64,000 bases of DNA from Allofranklinella schreckenbergeri. Its GTDB lineage: Bacteria; Pseudomonadota; Gammaproteobacteria; Burkholderiales; Burkholderiaceae_C. The translations under genes and the position numbers were made by a program. Shown piece after piece: positions 8,772-17,894 of this stretch. The first letter of the stretch is position 1; every line of letters begins with the position of its first letter. The stretch spans positions 1 to 64,000 of the forward strand of contig NZ_RDQM01000013.1 of NCBI RefSeq assembly GCF_003703475.1, given 5' to 3'. The notes under the pieces are model-generated. The model was given only the letters and a program-made list of their open reading frames with translations. It made no database searches and was not told the DNA's origin.

Positions 8772-9590
8772 TCACTGCTTGTAGTACAGCATCTGGTGCG
8801 TGCTGGCGAGCATCAGGCCATCGGTGCGCCACAGCAGGCCGCTTTGATCGGAGAAGTTGTTGCGGTATTCCTGGCCGCGCGCCTGGGCCAGCAGATAGTC
8901 GTCGCCAGCTTGGGCAATGTCTTGCGCGCCGGCGTGGAAGTACATCGTCATGGAGACCGTGCCAGCAGGCACTTGGTGGGCGCGGCGCAGCCAGGTGCGG
9001 GGGTAGAAGATGTCGCAGACGGCGGCCAGGGCGCAGAAGTCCAGCGTGCGTGGCGTGGTTTTGCGCACCCAGAAGCGCGAGAGGCTTTCGGCGTTTTCGC
9101 GCCCGTCCCACTCGCTGGGCATGTCGCCTTCGAGCGGCACCAGGGTGTATTGGCGCAGCCAGGGGGTGAAGTGGGTGATGATGGTGGGGGCTTGATCGGG
9201 GCCGGGGCCGCCCAGCAGGGGCGCGGGGCAATCGGTGGCCGACCAGGTGGGCCGCCGCACGGCGGTGAGCACGGTGGCTGTGGTGGCGATGGCGGGCTGG
9301 CCGTTTTCCTGCACCCATTGCTCCAGCAGCCAGTGCTGGGTGGAGCGGTTGGTGCGCACGGGGCGGGCGAGGATTTCGAACGGCCCATCGGGCACGGGGC
9401 CGGCGAAGTTGACGGTCATGGAGGTCGGCTCGCCCAGGCGATCGGGGTGTTGCATGACGGCGTTGAGCAATACGGCTGCGGTGATGCCGCCAAAGGGGCC
9501 GACCATGTTTTGGTAATCCGCACTGGTGTGGCCGGCAAAGCGGCTCTGGCCCAGCGGCTCCAGGGCAATGGCGCGATCAAAAGGGTGCAT
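8772..9590 (-). CDS. Thioesterase-fold (double hot-dog) family protein
   Basis: A 272-residue protein resembling the acyl-CoA thioesterase/TesB-like double hot-dog family. The N-terminal half has YQNMVGPFGGITAAVLLNAVMQHPDRLGEPTSMTVNFAGPV, the typical central helix and strand. The second half contains TLDFCALAAVCDIFYPRTW and TVSMTMYFHA. It probably hydrolyses acyl-CoA thioesters in the cytosol, but the chain-length preference is unknown. A repeat element lies just upstream. It is probably transcribed alone. Confidence 0.8.
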   Translation of the reverse strand: MHPFDRAIALEPLGQSRFAGHTSADYQNMVGPFGGITAAVLLNAVMQHPDRLGEPTSMTVNFAGPVPDGPFEILARPVRTNRSTQHWLLEQWVQENGQPAIATTATVLTAVRRPTWSATDCPAPLLGGPGPDQAPTIITHFTPWLRQYTLVPLEGDMPSEWDGRENAESLSRFWVRKTTPRTLDFCALAAVCDIFYPRTWLRRAHQVPAGTVSMTMYFHAGAQDIAQAGDDYLLAQARGQEYRNNFSDQSGLLWRTDGLMLASTHQMLYYKQ

Positions 9591-9603
9591 GGTTTGTGTG
9601 TTG

Positions 9604-9675
9604 TTTCTATCAAAAGAAAATTGTTTTCAATACCAAATTGCCAAAATAGGTATGAAATATTTCTTTTGATTGGTA
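9604..9675 (-). repeat. Dispersed palindromic repeat, copy 2
   Basis: Outer arms TATCAAAAGAAA and TTTCTTTTGATTGGTA pair almost perfectly. The minus-strand core reads ATTTTGGCAATTTGGTATT. It lies between the thioesterase start and the terminator of the binding-protein gene. Confidence 0.75.
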
Positions 9676-9680
9676 AATGA

Positions 9681-9710
9681 AAATGGCGCCCTGACAGCAG
9701 GGCGCCACGC
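9681..9710 (-). terminator. Intrinsic terminator of the binding-protein gene
   Basis: Perfect 10-bp stem TGGCGCCCTG / CAGGGCGCCA with a 4-nt loop, followed on the minus strand by TTTTC. It lies downstream of the stop codon at 9777. Confidence 0.8.
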
Positions 9711-9776
9711 GAGGGGGCTTGGCCTGCCGGGCTTTGGGCAGGGCGCCAAGCCTGTGGGTCAGGCCCCGGGCAGGGA

Positions 9777-11027
9777 TTATTTCTTCACCAGCGGGCAGGT
9801 GGATTGTTCCAGCGGCTGGAAGGCGTTGGCGGCGGCGATGGTGTCCACCACTTTGTAGTAATCCCAGGGGGCTTTGGATTCTTGCGGGGTTTTGACCTGG
9901 AAGACGTACATGTCGTGGATGACGCGGCCATCGTCGCGGATGGAGGCGTTGCGCATGACTGCGTCCTCAATGGGCAGCTCGCGCATTTTTTCGGCCACGA
10001 CTTTCCAGTCGTCCGTGCCCGCGGCGGCGACCGATTTGAGGTAGTGCAGCGTGCTCGAATACACGCCCGCTTGCACCATGGTGGGCTTGTTGCCGCGGTG
10101 CAGCTTCTCGAAGCGGCTGGAGAATTCGCGCGTTTTCTCGTCCAGATCCCAGTAAAAGCCTTCGGAGAATTTCAGGCCCTTGGCCGTTTCCAGCCCCATG
10201 GCGTGCACGTCGGAGAGGAACACCAGCAGCGCGGCGATTTGCTGCTTGCCCGAGGCCAGGCCGAATTCCTGCACGCCTTTCATGGCGTTGACCGTGTCCT
10301 GCGCGCCATTGGCCAGCGCGATGGCGTCCGCGCCCGAGGTTTGCGCTTGCAGCAAGAAGGAGGAGAAATCGCTGGCGTTGAGCGGGTGGCGCACCGAGCC
10401 GACGACGCTGCCGCCGTTGGCCTTGAGCACTTCGGTGGCGTCTTTCTCCAGCGAGTGGCCAAAGGCGTAATCGACGGTGACGAAGAACCATTTTTTCGCC
10501 CCGCCCTTGGTCATGGCCGCCACCGGCGCGGCCGAGAGCGAGTAGGTATCGAACATCCAGTGAAAGCCGTTGCGCGCGCAATCGGCGTTGGTCAGGCGCG
10601 TGGTGGCGGGGCCGGAGTACATGGCGATGCCGCCGCGCTCCTTGATGATTTGCTGCACCGCCAGCGCGCCGGCGGAGTTGGTCAAATCCACCAGCGCATC
10701 GACTTGCTGCACATCCAGCCATTCGCGCGCGCGGGAGGCGGCGATGTCGGCCTTGTTCTGGTTATCGGCGCTGACGACCTCGATCTTCATGCCCTTGCAC
10801 TCGGCCTTGAGGCAATCCTCCACCGCCATGCGTGCGGCCACCACCGAGCCTGGCCCGCCCATGCCCGAGTAAGGGCCGGCCATGTCGGTGAGCACGCCGA
10901 TTTTCACCAGGCCATCGGTCAGCTTGGCCTCGGCCGCCTGGGCCGAAGCGGCCAGGCCCAAAGTGCAAGCCAGGGCTGTGGCCGTCAGAGTCAGCGCAGT
11001 GCGCGCGCGCAAAGGGGGGGTTGTCAT
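9777..11027 (-). CDS. Branched-chain amino-acid type ABC substrate-binding protein
   Basis: A 416-residue periplasmic binding protein of the type I (LivK/urea/amide) fold. A signal peptide (about 1-32, hydrophobic TALTLTATALACTLGLAASAQAAEA) precedes the mature start KLTDGLVKIGVLTDMAGPYSGMGGPGSVVAARMAVED. The ATG at 11027 has a clear AGGAGACC ribosome-binding site; the frame extends 93 codons further upstream without family resemblance. No permease or ATPase genes are adjacent, so it is an orphan whose membrane partners must lie elsewhere. The ligand cannot be read from the sequence; an amino acid, amide or aromatic acid is typical. Confidence 0.9.
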   Translation of the reverse strand: MTTPPLRARTALTLTATALACTLGLAASAQAAEAKLTDGLVKIGVLTDMAGPYSGMGGPGSVVAARMAVEDCLKAECKGMKIEVVSADNQNKADIAASRAREWLDVQQVDALVDLTNSAGALAVQQIIKERGGIAMYSGPATTRLTNADCARNGFHWMFDTYSLSAAPVAAMTKGGAKKWFFVTVDYAFGHSLEKDATEVLKANGGSVVGSVRHPLNASDFSSFLLQAQTSGADAIALANGAQDTVNAMKGVQEFGLASGKQQIAALLVFLSDVHAMGLETAKGLKFSEGFYWDLDEKTREFSSRFEKLHRGNKPTMVQAGVYSSTLHYLKSVAAAGTDDWKVVAEKMRELPIEDAVMRNASIRDDGRVIHDMYVFQVKTPQESKAPWDYYKVVDTIAAANAFQPLEQSTCPLVKK

Positions 11028-11270
11028 GTCTCGGTCTCCTTGCTGAGGCAATCGAAAGAGAAAAGGGCCGAAGCCGGCTAGGGTGGCCCACAAAAAAACG
11101 GCCGATCCGCTTTGGCAGCGGCCAGCGCCAGGCAGGATAGGTGCACTGCGCGCGCCTGGACAATCGGGTGAAACCGCAGGTGCTGTACCCGCTGGCGCCA
11201 AAAGGGTTGCAGAAGTTGTCAGCCGCTGGCCTGGATATGCGCCAGAAAGCCCGGATTTCCCCATTTTTTC

Positions 11271-11340
11271 CAAATCATAGGCAAAAAAATATGCCTTTTT
11301 CGACATATTGGTTAATAGGTGAATTTTGCTATGAATTGTA
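11271..11340 (+). repeat. Dispersed palindromic repeat, copy 3
   Basis: A diverged copy. Left arm CAAATCATAGGC, core TTTTCGACATATTGG and right arm GAATTTTGCTATGAATTGTA. It ends directly against the tilS stop codon. Nothing else is recognised in the 313-bp gap 11028-11340. Confidence 0.65.
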
Positions 11341-12318
11341 TTAAGTGGATTGAATGGATTGCAGCCAGATCAGCGCATCGCCCTGGCGCAGCACATAGCC
11401 CTGGCCGACTTTGAGGCGGATGCGGTGCCCGCGCGTGGTGCAGGCGGCAATCTGCTTTTGCAGCTCGCGCAATTGTGCGGCCTGGGCCACCGCGCCCACG
11501 CTGGCGAGCCAGTAGCGCAGCATATTGGCCTGGCGCGCGGGTGAGAGCGCCTGCAAAGCGGCGATGGCGGGGCGCTGGCCTGCGGCCTGCCAGTCTTGCA
11601 GGGCGATTTCTTCCAGCAAGGTTTGGGCTTGCGCGGCGTGGGCGCTGCTGCGCGCAAACGTGCTGCGAAAGGCGGGGAAGGCGCGCTCCAGCGCGGGCAG
11701 CACCTGGTGGCGGATGCGGTTGCGGGTGAAGGCAAGGTCGGCGTTGCTGGGGTCCTCCACCCAATCCTGCCCTTGCGCGCGCAGCCATTGGCGCAGCGCC
11801 GCGCCGGGCACTTGCAGCAGTGGGCGGTGCCAGTGCAGGTGCGGGCAATCGGGGCGTTGCCAGTGGGCAGGCATGGCGGCCAGGCCCGGCAGGCCCGCGC
11901 CACGGCTGAGCGCCAGCAGCAGGGTTTCGACCTGATCGTCGGCGTGCTGGGCCAGGGCGATGCTGGTGATGGGTTGGCCCAGCGTGGCCGCAAGCGCGTG
12001 CGCGCCTTGGGTCAGGGCGGCGTAACGCGCTTGGCGGGCAGCATCCTCCGGGCTTTGCCCGCGTGCTGGGCGGGCGTTGCAATGCACGGTGTGCAGGGCG
12101 ATGCCGCGCTGGGCGCAAAAGCGCTGGCAAAAGGCAGCAAAGTCGTCGGCCGCAGCTTGCAGGCCGTGGTGCACATGAATGGCTGCCACCTGCTGCGGCC
12201 AGCGTTGCCAGCAGGCCAGCAGCAAAGTGGTGGAATCGGCCCCGCCGCTGAACGCCACGGCCAGGGGCAGGGCGGGGCGCCAGCGTTGCAGGGCCTGGTC
12301 GATGGGGCCTGGGGGCAT
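11341..12318 (-). CDS. tilS: tRNA(Ile)-lysidine synthase
   Basis: A 325-residue PP-loop ATPase. It adds lysine to the wobble cytidine of tRNA-Ile(CAU) so that the tRNA reads AUA and is charged with isoleucine. The PP-loop is AFSGGADSTTLLLA at about 22-35. The segments VHHGLQAAADDFAAFC and LAQHADDQVETLLLALSRGAGLPGLA are typical of the N-terminal catalytic domain. A shortened C-terminal region is present. It is the last gene of a cysS-accA-tilS unit, 87 bp after accA, and is likely essential. Confidence 0.93.
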   Translation of the reverse strand: MPPGPIDQALQRWRPALPLAVAFSGGADSTTLLLACWQRWPQQVAAIHVHHGLQAAADDFAAFCQRFCAQRGIALHTVHCNARPARGQSPEDAARQARYAALTQGAHALAATLGQPITSIALAQHADDQVETLLLALSRGAGLPGLAAMPAHWQRPDCPHLHWHRPLLQVPGAALRQWLRAQGQDWVEDPSNADLAFTRNRIRHQVLPALERAFPAFRSTFARSSAHAAQAQTLLEEIALQDWQAAGQRPAIAALQALSPARQANMLRYWLASVGAVAQAAQLRELQKQIAACTTRGHRIRLKVGQGYVLRQGDALIWLQSIQST

Positions 12319-12405
12319 GGTGTCAGCTTGGCAACAGGGCCGGGCGAGCGCACCGTGGCGCCATGACGAGGGGGGGAGCGCTTCTTGAAGAGTTGGAGCA
12401 GGCGC

Positions 12406-13419
12406 TTAGCGCGCATCGGCGCCCAGCGATGCCCAGCTGCTTTGCCGCGCGGCGGGGGTTTCGCTGAATTTGCCGTAGCTGAGCAGGCGCTGGTAGCGGC
12501 GCTCCAGCAGCTCTTGCGTGGGCAGTTCGCGCAGGCGCGAGAGGGTGGCCTCCAGCTCGCGTTTGAGCTGGCGGGCCATTTGTTTGTGGTCTTGATGGGC
12601 GCCGCCCAGGGGTTCGTCCACCACGGTGTCGATCAGGCCCAGGCTTTGCAGGCGCGTGGCGGTGATGCCCAGGGCCTGGGCGGCTTCTTCGGCTTTGTCG
12701 GCGGTTTTCCAGAGGATGGAGGCGCAGCCTTCGGGGCTGATGACGGAGTAAACGGAGTGTTGCAGCATGACGATGGCGTCGGCCACGCTGATGGCCAGCG
12801 CGCCGCCGGAGCCGCCTTCGCCAATGATGGTGCTGATGATGGGGGTTTTGAGCTGGGCCATCTCGAAGATGTTGCGGCCGATGGCTTCGGACTGGTTGCG
12901 CTCCTCGGCGTCGATGCCGGGGTAGGCGCCGGGGGTGTCCACAAAGGTGAAGACGGGGAGCTGGAATTTCTCGGCCATCTGCATCAGGCGCAGGGCTTTG
13001 CGGTAGCCCTCGGGCTTGGTCATGCCGAAGTTGCGGCGCGCGCGCTCTTTGGTGTCGCGGCCTTTCTGGTGGCCGAGCACGACGCAGGGCTGCTCGTCAA
13101 AGCGGGCCAGGCCGCCGACGATGGAGGCGTCTTCCGCGAAGTGGCGGTCGCCGTGCAGCTCGGTGAAGTCGGTGAAGATTTCGCGCACGTAGTCCAGCGT
13201 GTAGGGCCGGTCGGGGTGGCGGGCGACTTTGGTGATTTGCCAGGGGCTGAGGTTTTTGTAAATGTCGCGCGTGAGCTGCTGGCTTTTCTTGCTGAGTTGT
13301 TCGATTTCGCTGCTGAGGTTGACGGATTCGTTGCCCTCGTGCACGGCGCGCAGCTCAATGATGCGCTGCTCCAGGTCGGCGATGGGTTTTTCAAAGTCCA
13401 GATACGTTTTTTTGGCCAT
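12406..13419 (-). CDS. accA: Acetyl-CoA carboxylase carboxyltransferase subunit alpha
   Basis: A 337-residue alpha subunit of carboxyltransferase. With AccD it moves the carboxyl group from biotin to acetyl-CoA to make malonyl-CoA for fatty-acid synthesis. Recognisable segments are [15 protein letters not shown] at the N-terminus, [19 protein letters not shown], the CoA-binding [44 protein letters not shown] and the oxyanion segment [12 protein letters not shown]. It is slightly longer than the usual 317-325 residues because of its C-terminus. It lies 59 bp after cysS and is probably cotranscribed. Confidence 0.96.
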   Translation of the reverse strand: MAKKTYLDFEKPIADLEQRIIELRAVHEGNESVNLSSEIEQLSKKSQQLTRDIYKNLSPWQITKVARHPDRPYTLDYVREIFTDFTELHGDRHFAEDASIVGGLARFDEQPCVVLGHQKGRDTKERARRNFGMTKPEGYRKALRLMQMAEKFQLPVFTFVDTPGAYPGIDAEERNQSEAIGRNIFEMAQLKTPIISTIIGEGGSGGALAISVADAIVMLQHSVYSVISPEGCASILWKTADKAEEAAQALGITATRLQSLGLIDTVVDEPLGGAHQDHKQMARQLKRELEATLSRLRELPTQELLERRYQRLLSYGKFSETPAARQSSWASLGADAR

Positions 13420-13478
13420 AAAGAGTGCTCGGTCTGCCCGGGGAGGGGAAATTTTAGGCGGAGCCTTGGAACAGGTTC

Positions 13479-14891
13479 TTACTGCGCGGCTTCCCAGGTG
13501 GTGCCTTGGGGCGAGTCTTTGAGGACGATGCCCTGGCGCAGCAGTTCGTTGCGGATGGCATCGGCGCGGGCGAAGTCGCGTGCGGCTTTGGCGGCGGCGC
13601 GCTCGGCGATGCGCGCTTCGATGGCGCTGGCATCCAACGCAGCCGCGCTGGCGCCGCTTTGCAGGAAGGTTTGCGGGTCGTTTTGCAAGATGCCCAGCAC
13701 GCCGCCCAGTGCGCGCAGCAGGGCGGCCAGTTGTGCGGTGTGGGCGGCATCCTGGCTGCGGTTGATTTCACCGGCCAGCTCGAACAGCACGGCCACGGCT
13801 TCGGGGGTGCCGAAGTCTTCGTTCATGGCGGCGGCAAAGCGCGCTGCGTGGGGCTGTTGCCAGTCGATGGCGGCCAGCGGTGCGGGCGTGGCCGTGGGAG
13901 GGGTGGAGGCCAGCGCGGTGTACAGGCGCTTGAGCGCGGCGCGCGCGTCCTTCAGGTGCGCGTCGCTGTAATTGAGCGGGCTGCGGTAGTGGCTGCGCAG
14001 GATGAAGAAGCGGATGGTTTCGGCGTCGAAGGCCTTGAGCACGTCACGGATGGTGAAGAAATTGCCCAGGCTTTTGGACATTTTCTCGTTGTCCACATTG
14101 ATGAAGCCGTTGTGCATCCAGACGTTGGCCAGCGGCTTGCCGTGCGCGCCTTCGCTTTGCGCGATTTCGTTTTCGTGGTGGGGGAAGGCCAGATCGGCCC
14201 CGCCGCCGTGGATGTCGAAATGCTCGCCCAGCAGCGCGCAGCCCATGGCCGAGCATTCGATGTGCCAGCCGGGGCGGCCCGGGCCGAAGGGGCTGTCCCA
14301 CTTGGCTTGCTCGGGCTCCTCGGGCTTGGCGCTTTTCCAGAGCACGAAGTCCAGCGGGTCTTGCTTGCCATCGAGCACGGCCACGCGCTCGCCCGCGCGC
14401 AGCTCTTCAATCGATTTGCCCGAGAGCTTGCCGTAGCCGGGGAATTTGCGCACCGAGTAGTTCACATCGCCACTGGCGCTGCGGTAGGCCAGGCCCTTGG
14501 CCTCCAGCGTGCCGATGAGGCTGAGCATTTGCGGCACGTAATCGGTGGCGCGCGGCTCGTGCGTGGGGCGCTCGATGCCCAGGGCGTCGGCGTCCTCATT
14601 GAGCGCGGCGATCATGCGGTCGGTCAGGCTGCGGATGGTTTCGCCATTCTCGGTGGCGCGGCGAATGATTTTGTCGTCGATGTCGGTGATGTTGCGCACG
14701 TAGGTGACGCGATAGCCGCTGGCCTTGAGCCAGCGCTGCACCACGTCAAACGCCACCATGGAGCGCGCGTGGCCCAGGTGGCAATAGTCGTACACCGTCA
14801 TGCCGCAAACGTACATGCGCACATGGCCAGGCTCCAGCGGGGTGAAATCGGTAAGGGTTCGGGTGAGGGTGTTGTAGATGCGGACGGTCAT
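13479..14891 (-). CDS. cysS: Cysteinyl-tRNA synthetase
   Basis: A 470-residue class I aminoacyl-tRNA synthetase that charges tRNA-Cys. The HIGH-type motif HLGH follows CGMTVYDYC near residue 30-40. Zinc ligands are that first cysteine plus residues in GWHIECSAM and [10 protein letters not shown]. The KMSKS loop [16 protein letters not shown] is intact. The ATG at 14891 ([13 protein letters not shown]) was chosen because the upstream 27 residues are proline-rich and not family-like. It heads the cysS-accA-tilS unit. Confidence 0.96.
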   Translation of the reverse strand: MTVRIYNTLTRTLTDFTPLEPGHVRMYVCGMTVYDYCHLGHARSMVAFDVVQRWLKASGYRVTYVRNITDIDDKIIRRATENGETIRSLTDRMIAALNEDADALGIERPTHEPRATDYVPQMLSLIGTLEAKGLAYRSASGDVNYSVRKFPGYGKLSGKSIEELRAGERVAVLDGKQDPLDFVLWKSAKPEEPEQAKWDSPFGPGRPGWHIECSAMGCALLGEHFDIHGGGADLAFPHHENEIAQSEGAHGKPLANVWMHNGFINVDNEKMSKSLGNFFTIRDVLKAFDAETIRFFILRSHYRSPLNYSDAHLKDARAALKRLYTALASTPPTATPAPLAAIDWQQPHAARFAAAMNEDFGTPEAVAVLFELAGEINRSQDAAHTAQLAALLRALGGVLGILQNDPQTFLQSGASAAALDASAIEARIAERAAAKAARDFARADAIRNELLRQGIVLKDSPQGTTWEAAQ

Positions 14892-15090
14892 GGCGGATGC
14901 GGGCGCGCCGGGCGGCGGCCGGTTGCGCAAGGCAGGCCAGCGCGTCGGTGTGTGGACTGCGGTGGCCTGCACGCACAGGGCAGGCGGGCGCGACGGGCAA
15001 GAAAAGACAAGGGCGGGATTATCGGCCTTTCGGCCCTGGCGCGCCGTTTGCGCTGGGCGATGGGGATGCGGGGGATTGTCTATTTTTATA

Positions 15091-15160
15091 TTTCAATGTA
15101 AATTAAATTCAATGACTATATTGCCGAAATATGGGTATTTATTTTCTTTTTGAATTGTAA
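15091..15160 (-). repeat. Dispersed palindromic repeat, copy 4
   Basis: The minus-strand core is ATTTCGGCAATATAG, with arms TTTCAATGTAAATTAAATT and TTTTCTTTTTGAATTGTAA. It lies about 30 bp after the glycosyltransferase stop codon. The rest of the 300-bp gap up to cysS shows no gene. Confidence 0.75.
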
Positions 15161-15192
15161 AATCGCTGCCATGTGGCGTGGCGGGCGGCGTT

Positions 15193-16221
15193 TCAGGCTT
15201 GCAGCAGGGCATCGATGGTGTGGCGCCAGTCGATGCCCAGTTGCTGGTAGCGTGCGCGCCCGGCGCGGCCCATGCGGGCGGCGGCGGCGGGCTGGCTGTG
15301 CAGGCGGTCGATGGCGGCGGCCAGTGCCTGCGGCTCGGGCGGCACGATCAGGCCGGTTTCGCCATCGACGACGAAGGCCAGCGGCCCGCCGGAGTCGGTG
15401 CAAGTGATGACGGGCTTGGCGGCCAGCATGGCTTCGAGCGTGATGTAGCCGTAGTCCTCATCGAACGGGCCGAAGAATACGGCCAGGGCGTGGGCGTAAA
15501 AGGCCAGTTTTTCCGCCTCGCCCAAATGGCCCAGCAGCTTGACGCGCTGCTCCAGACCATGCTGGGCGATCAGGCGCTGTAGCGCATCTTGCTGGCCGCC
15601 GGTGCCAGCGATGAGGATGGCCACAGGCGAGCGCAGATGGCGTGCGGCTTCGATCAGCAGATGCTGGCGCTTGAGGCTCTCCAGCCGACTGGGGAAGAAG
15701 ATGTAGTTTTGCGCCTCGGCGCAGACGAAGCGCTCGGCCAGCGCTGGCGGGTGCGCCAGGGGCTGGGCGGCCAGGCCGTTGTACTGCTGCAAGCGCTCGG
15801 CCACACGCGCGGAGTTGGCAAACAGCCGCCGCGCACGGGGCAGCACGCGCTGGTCGTAGGCGTGTACGTCCGCGCGCAGGGCTTGTAGCTCGGCGCTGGC
15901 GTGGGCGGGGTCGTACAGCTCGTAAACGGCGCGGTGCTGGTGCATGACCCAGACGATGTGGTGCGGGTGGTGCACGCCGTAGCCGGGAAATTGCAGGCTG
16001 ATGAGGCGATCGACGCGCTGGCCGTTGGGGCGGCTCAAGTCCAGCGATTCGCAATGGCGCATCAGGGCCTGGATGCTGGCTTCGGGCTGGAACTGGAAGG
16101 GAAAGCGCACCAGCTCCACGCGGTGGCCGTCGCGTTGCAGGGCGCCTACCAGGCCCTGGATGTGGTTGAACGCGCCGCCGCCGATGAAGGGGGTTTGGGA
16201 GGCTGTGACGATGATGTTCAT
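15193..16221 (-). CDS. Glycosyltransferase family 4 protein
   Basis: A 342-residue GT-B glycosyltransferase. The N-terminal segment MNIIVTASQTPFIGGGAFNHIQGLVGAL is the acceptor-side Rossmann fold. The C-terminal half carries IFFPSRLESLKRQHLLIEA and the nucleotide-sugar E-x7-E region FDEDYGYITLEAMLAAKPVITCTDSGG. It starts 4 bp after the upstream methyltransferase stop, so translation is probably coupled. It is the last gene of the leftward glycan cluster. Donor sugar and linkage cannot be predicted. The start MNIIVTA replaces a longer Pro-rich reading. Confidence 0.88.
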   Translation of the reverse strand: MNIIVTASQTPFIGGGAFNHIQGLVGALQRDGHRVELVRFPFQFQPEASIQALMRHCESLDLSRPNGQRVDRLISLQFPGYGVHHPHHIVWVMHQHRAVYELYDPAHASAELQALRADVHAYDQRVLPRARRLFANSARVAERLQQYNGLAAQPLAHPPALAERFVCAEAQNYIFFPSRLESLKRQHLLIEAARHLRSPVAILIAGTGGQQDALQRLIAQHGLEQRVKLLGHLGEAEKLAFYAHALAVFFGPFDEDYGYITLEAMLAAKPVITCTDSGGPLAFVVDGETGLIVPPEPQALAAAIDRLHSQPAAAARMGRAGRARYQQLGIDWRHTIDALLQA

Positions 16222-16225
16222 GCGG

Positions 16226-17872
16226 TTACGCGGCGGGCATGCCAGCGTCGGCAGCGTCGGTAGCGGTTGGGGCGGGCTTGCGGGCGACGACGCCAAAGTC
16301 CTGCGGGCCGTAGAGGTGGCCGTTGAGGCGGTCGGTCAGGGCGTCAACGACTTGCAGCCGGTCTTGCTCGGGATAGGGGTTCAGGCGCAGCGCCTGCACG
16401 ATCTCCAGCCCCAGGTATTGCAGCAGAAATTGCAGCGCCGAAGGGGTGACGGGGTTGCGGTGGCTGAAGTCGTGATAGAAGGTGTGGCTGCCCACGAGGA
16501 GGTTTTCCGGGTTGGGCGTTTCCAGAATCAGCAGGCCGCCAGGGGCCAGGGCGCGCACGGCTTGTTCGATGAGCTGGAACAGCACTTCAAACGGCACATG
16601 CTCGACGACGTGAAAGGCGGAGATGGCGGCCAGTGCCTGGTCGGGCTGGGCGCGCAGCCAACTCAGCGCATCGGCGTGGATGGCGTCCAACCCGGCTTGC
16701 ACGCAGTGCTCGGCCATGACGGGGTTGAGGTCAATGCCCTTGGCGTGCAGCCCTTGGGCGTTGACGTGGCGCAGCCATTCGCCGCGGCCACAGCCGATGT
16801 CCGCCACGGGCAGGTGGCGCAGGGCCTGGGGCAGCTCTTGCAGATGGCGCAAATACGGATCGAGCTTGCGGGCGATGGCCTCTTCACTGCCACGATGGGC
16901 GGCCTCAAAGGCCATGTAATAGGCGTCGATGCGGTGGGCCAGCGCTGCGGACGCTGCCTGGCCGGGGTGTGCAGGCGAAGCGGCCAAGAGGGGTGGGGCG
17001 CCAGTCTCTGCGTTCGCCCCTGCATTTGCCGCTGAATTTGCCCCTGTGCCGTTGTCCGAAGGGGCAGGTGCTGGCTGCCCTGCGGGGGCGGTCTGGCCCA
17101 GGGCGGCGGCTTGTTGCAATGCCGTCAGGCGCAATTGCAGCATCTCGGTGGCTTGTTGCTGTTGTGCGATGCGCGCTTGCCATTGGCTTGTTTCTTGCGT
17201 CAGATGCTCGACGCTGGCGTCGATGCGGGCCTGAAGGGCCAGGAGGCTTTGCAAAAGCTGTGCTTGCTGCTGCTGTTGGGCCTGCTCTGTTTGCACATAT
17301 TCGCTCACGCGCTGTTGCTGCTCGGAGCGATAGGCTTGCACGGCGATGCGGCGGCGGCGGCGCGTGCCATTGAGGCGGGCCATGGCGCTGCGCCACAGGG
17401 CGTAGAGCTGCTCCAGGCGCTGGGCCAGAAAGCCCAGGCGGGCCTCGCGCAGGCGCTCCAGCGCGTGCCACAGGCGCATGGTGAGGGCGTCGTCGGGCAG
17501 TGCGGCTTGGTCGCCGCGCGCGGCGGCTTCGGGCGAGGAGCGCAGCAGGCCATAGAGGAAAGCGCGGCTGCGGCCCGCCTGGCGCAGTTGCCGCAAGTGC
17601 TGGCGTCCGCTGGCGTCTGCCGGGCGCTGAAACAGACAGGCGTAGGCTTCTTCGATAAAGGCTTCGTCGTCGGTGGCGGCCAGCAACTCGGCCAGGCTGG
17701 AGGGGAGGGGGTAGGCGATGGGTGCAGCGGGTGCGGCAGCGGGGGGCGGTGGCGGGGGCGATTCGAGGACGAGCGGCTCGGGCACAAGCGCTTCTACGTC
17801 ACAAAACGGCGGCTGCGTGGCGGCCTGTTTGATGCGCTCAATCAAGGGTTCCAGGGGAGCAGGGTGTGTCAT
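16226..17872 (-). CDS. DUF4214 / coiled-coil / SAM methyltransferase fusion
   Basis: A 548-residue multidomain protein. A Pro/Ala-rich N-terminus (to about 55) leads to a DUF4214-like helical module (EEAYACLFQRPADASGRQHLRQL...AFLYGLLRSSPEA, about 70-120). A long Gln-rich coiled coil (about 180-265, with QAQQQQQAQLLQ) and a low-complexity Ala/Gly linker (about 268-310) follow. The C-terminal class I methyltransferase has VADIGCGRGEWLRHV, GIDLNPVMAEHC, FHVVEHVPFEVL and a GGLLILETPNPENLLVGSH loop. With Wzm/Wzt neighbours it may cap or modify the growing glycan, by analogy with WbdD, where a coiled coil measures chain length. That role is inference. A TTG at 17881 is an alternative start. Confidence 0.82.
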   Translation of the reverse strand: MTHPAPLEPLIERIKQAATQPPFCDVEALVPEPLVLESPPPPPPAAAPAAPIAYPLPSSLAELLAATDDEAFIEEAYACLFQRPADASGRQHLRQLRQAGRSRAFLYGLLRSSPEAAARGDQAALPDDALTMRLWHALERLREARLGFLAQRLEQLYALWRSAMARLNGTRRRRRIAVQAYRSEQQQRVSEYVQTEQAQQQQQAQLLQSLLALQARIDASVEHLTQETSQWQARIAQQQQATEMLQLRLTALQQAAALGQTAPAGQPAPAPSDNGTGANSAANAGANAETGAPPLLAASPAHPGQAASAALAHRIDAYYMAFEAAHRGSEEAIARKLDPYLRHLQELPQALRHLPVADIGCGRGEWLRHVNAQGLHAKGIDLNPVMAEHCVQAGLDAIHADALSWLRAQPDQALAAISAFHVVEHVPFEVLFQLIEQAVRALAPGGLLILETPNPENLLVGSHTFYHDFSHRNPVTPSALQFLLQYLGLEIVQALRLNPYPEQDRLQVVDALTDRLNGHLYGPQDFGVVARKPAPTATDAADAGMPAA

Positions 17873-17894
17873 GACAGGCAATTCTTCGTGATCC

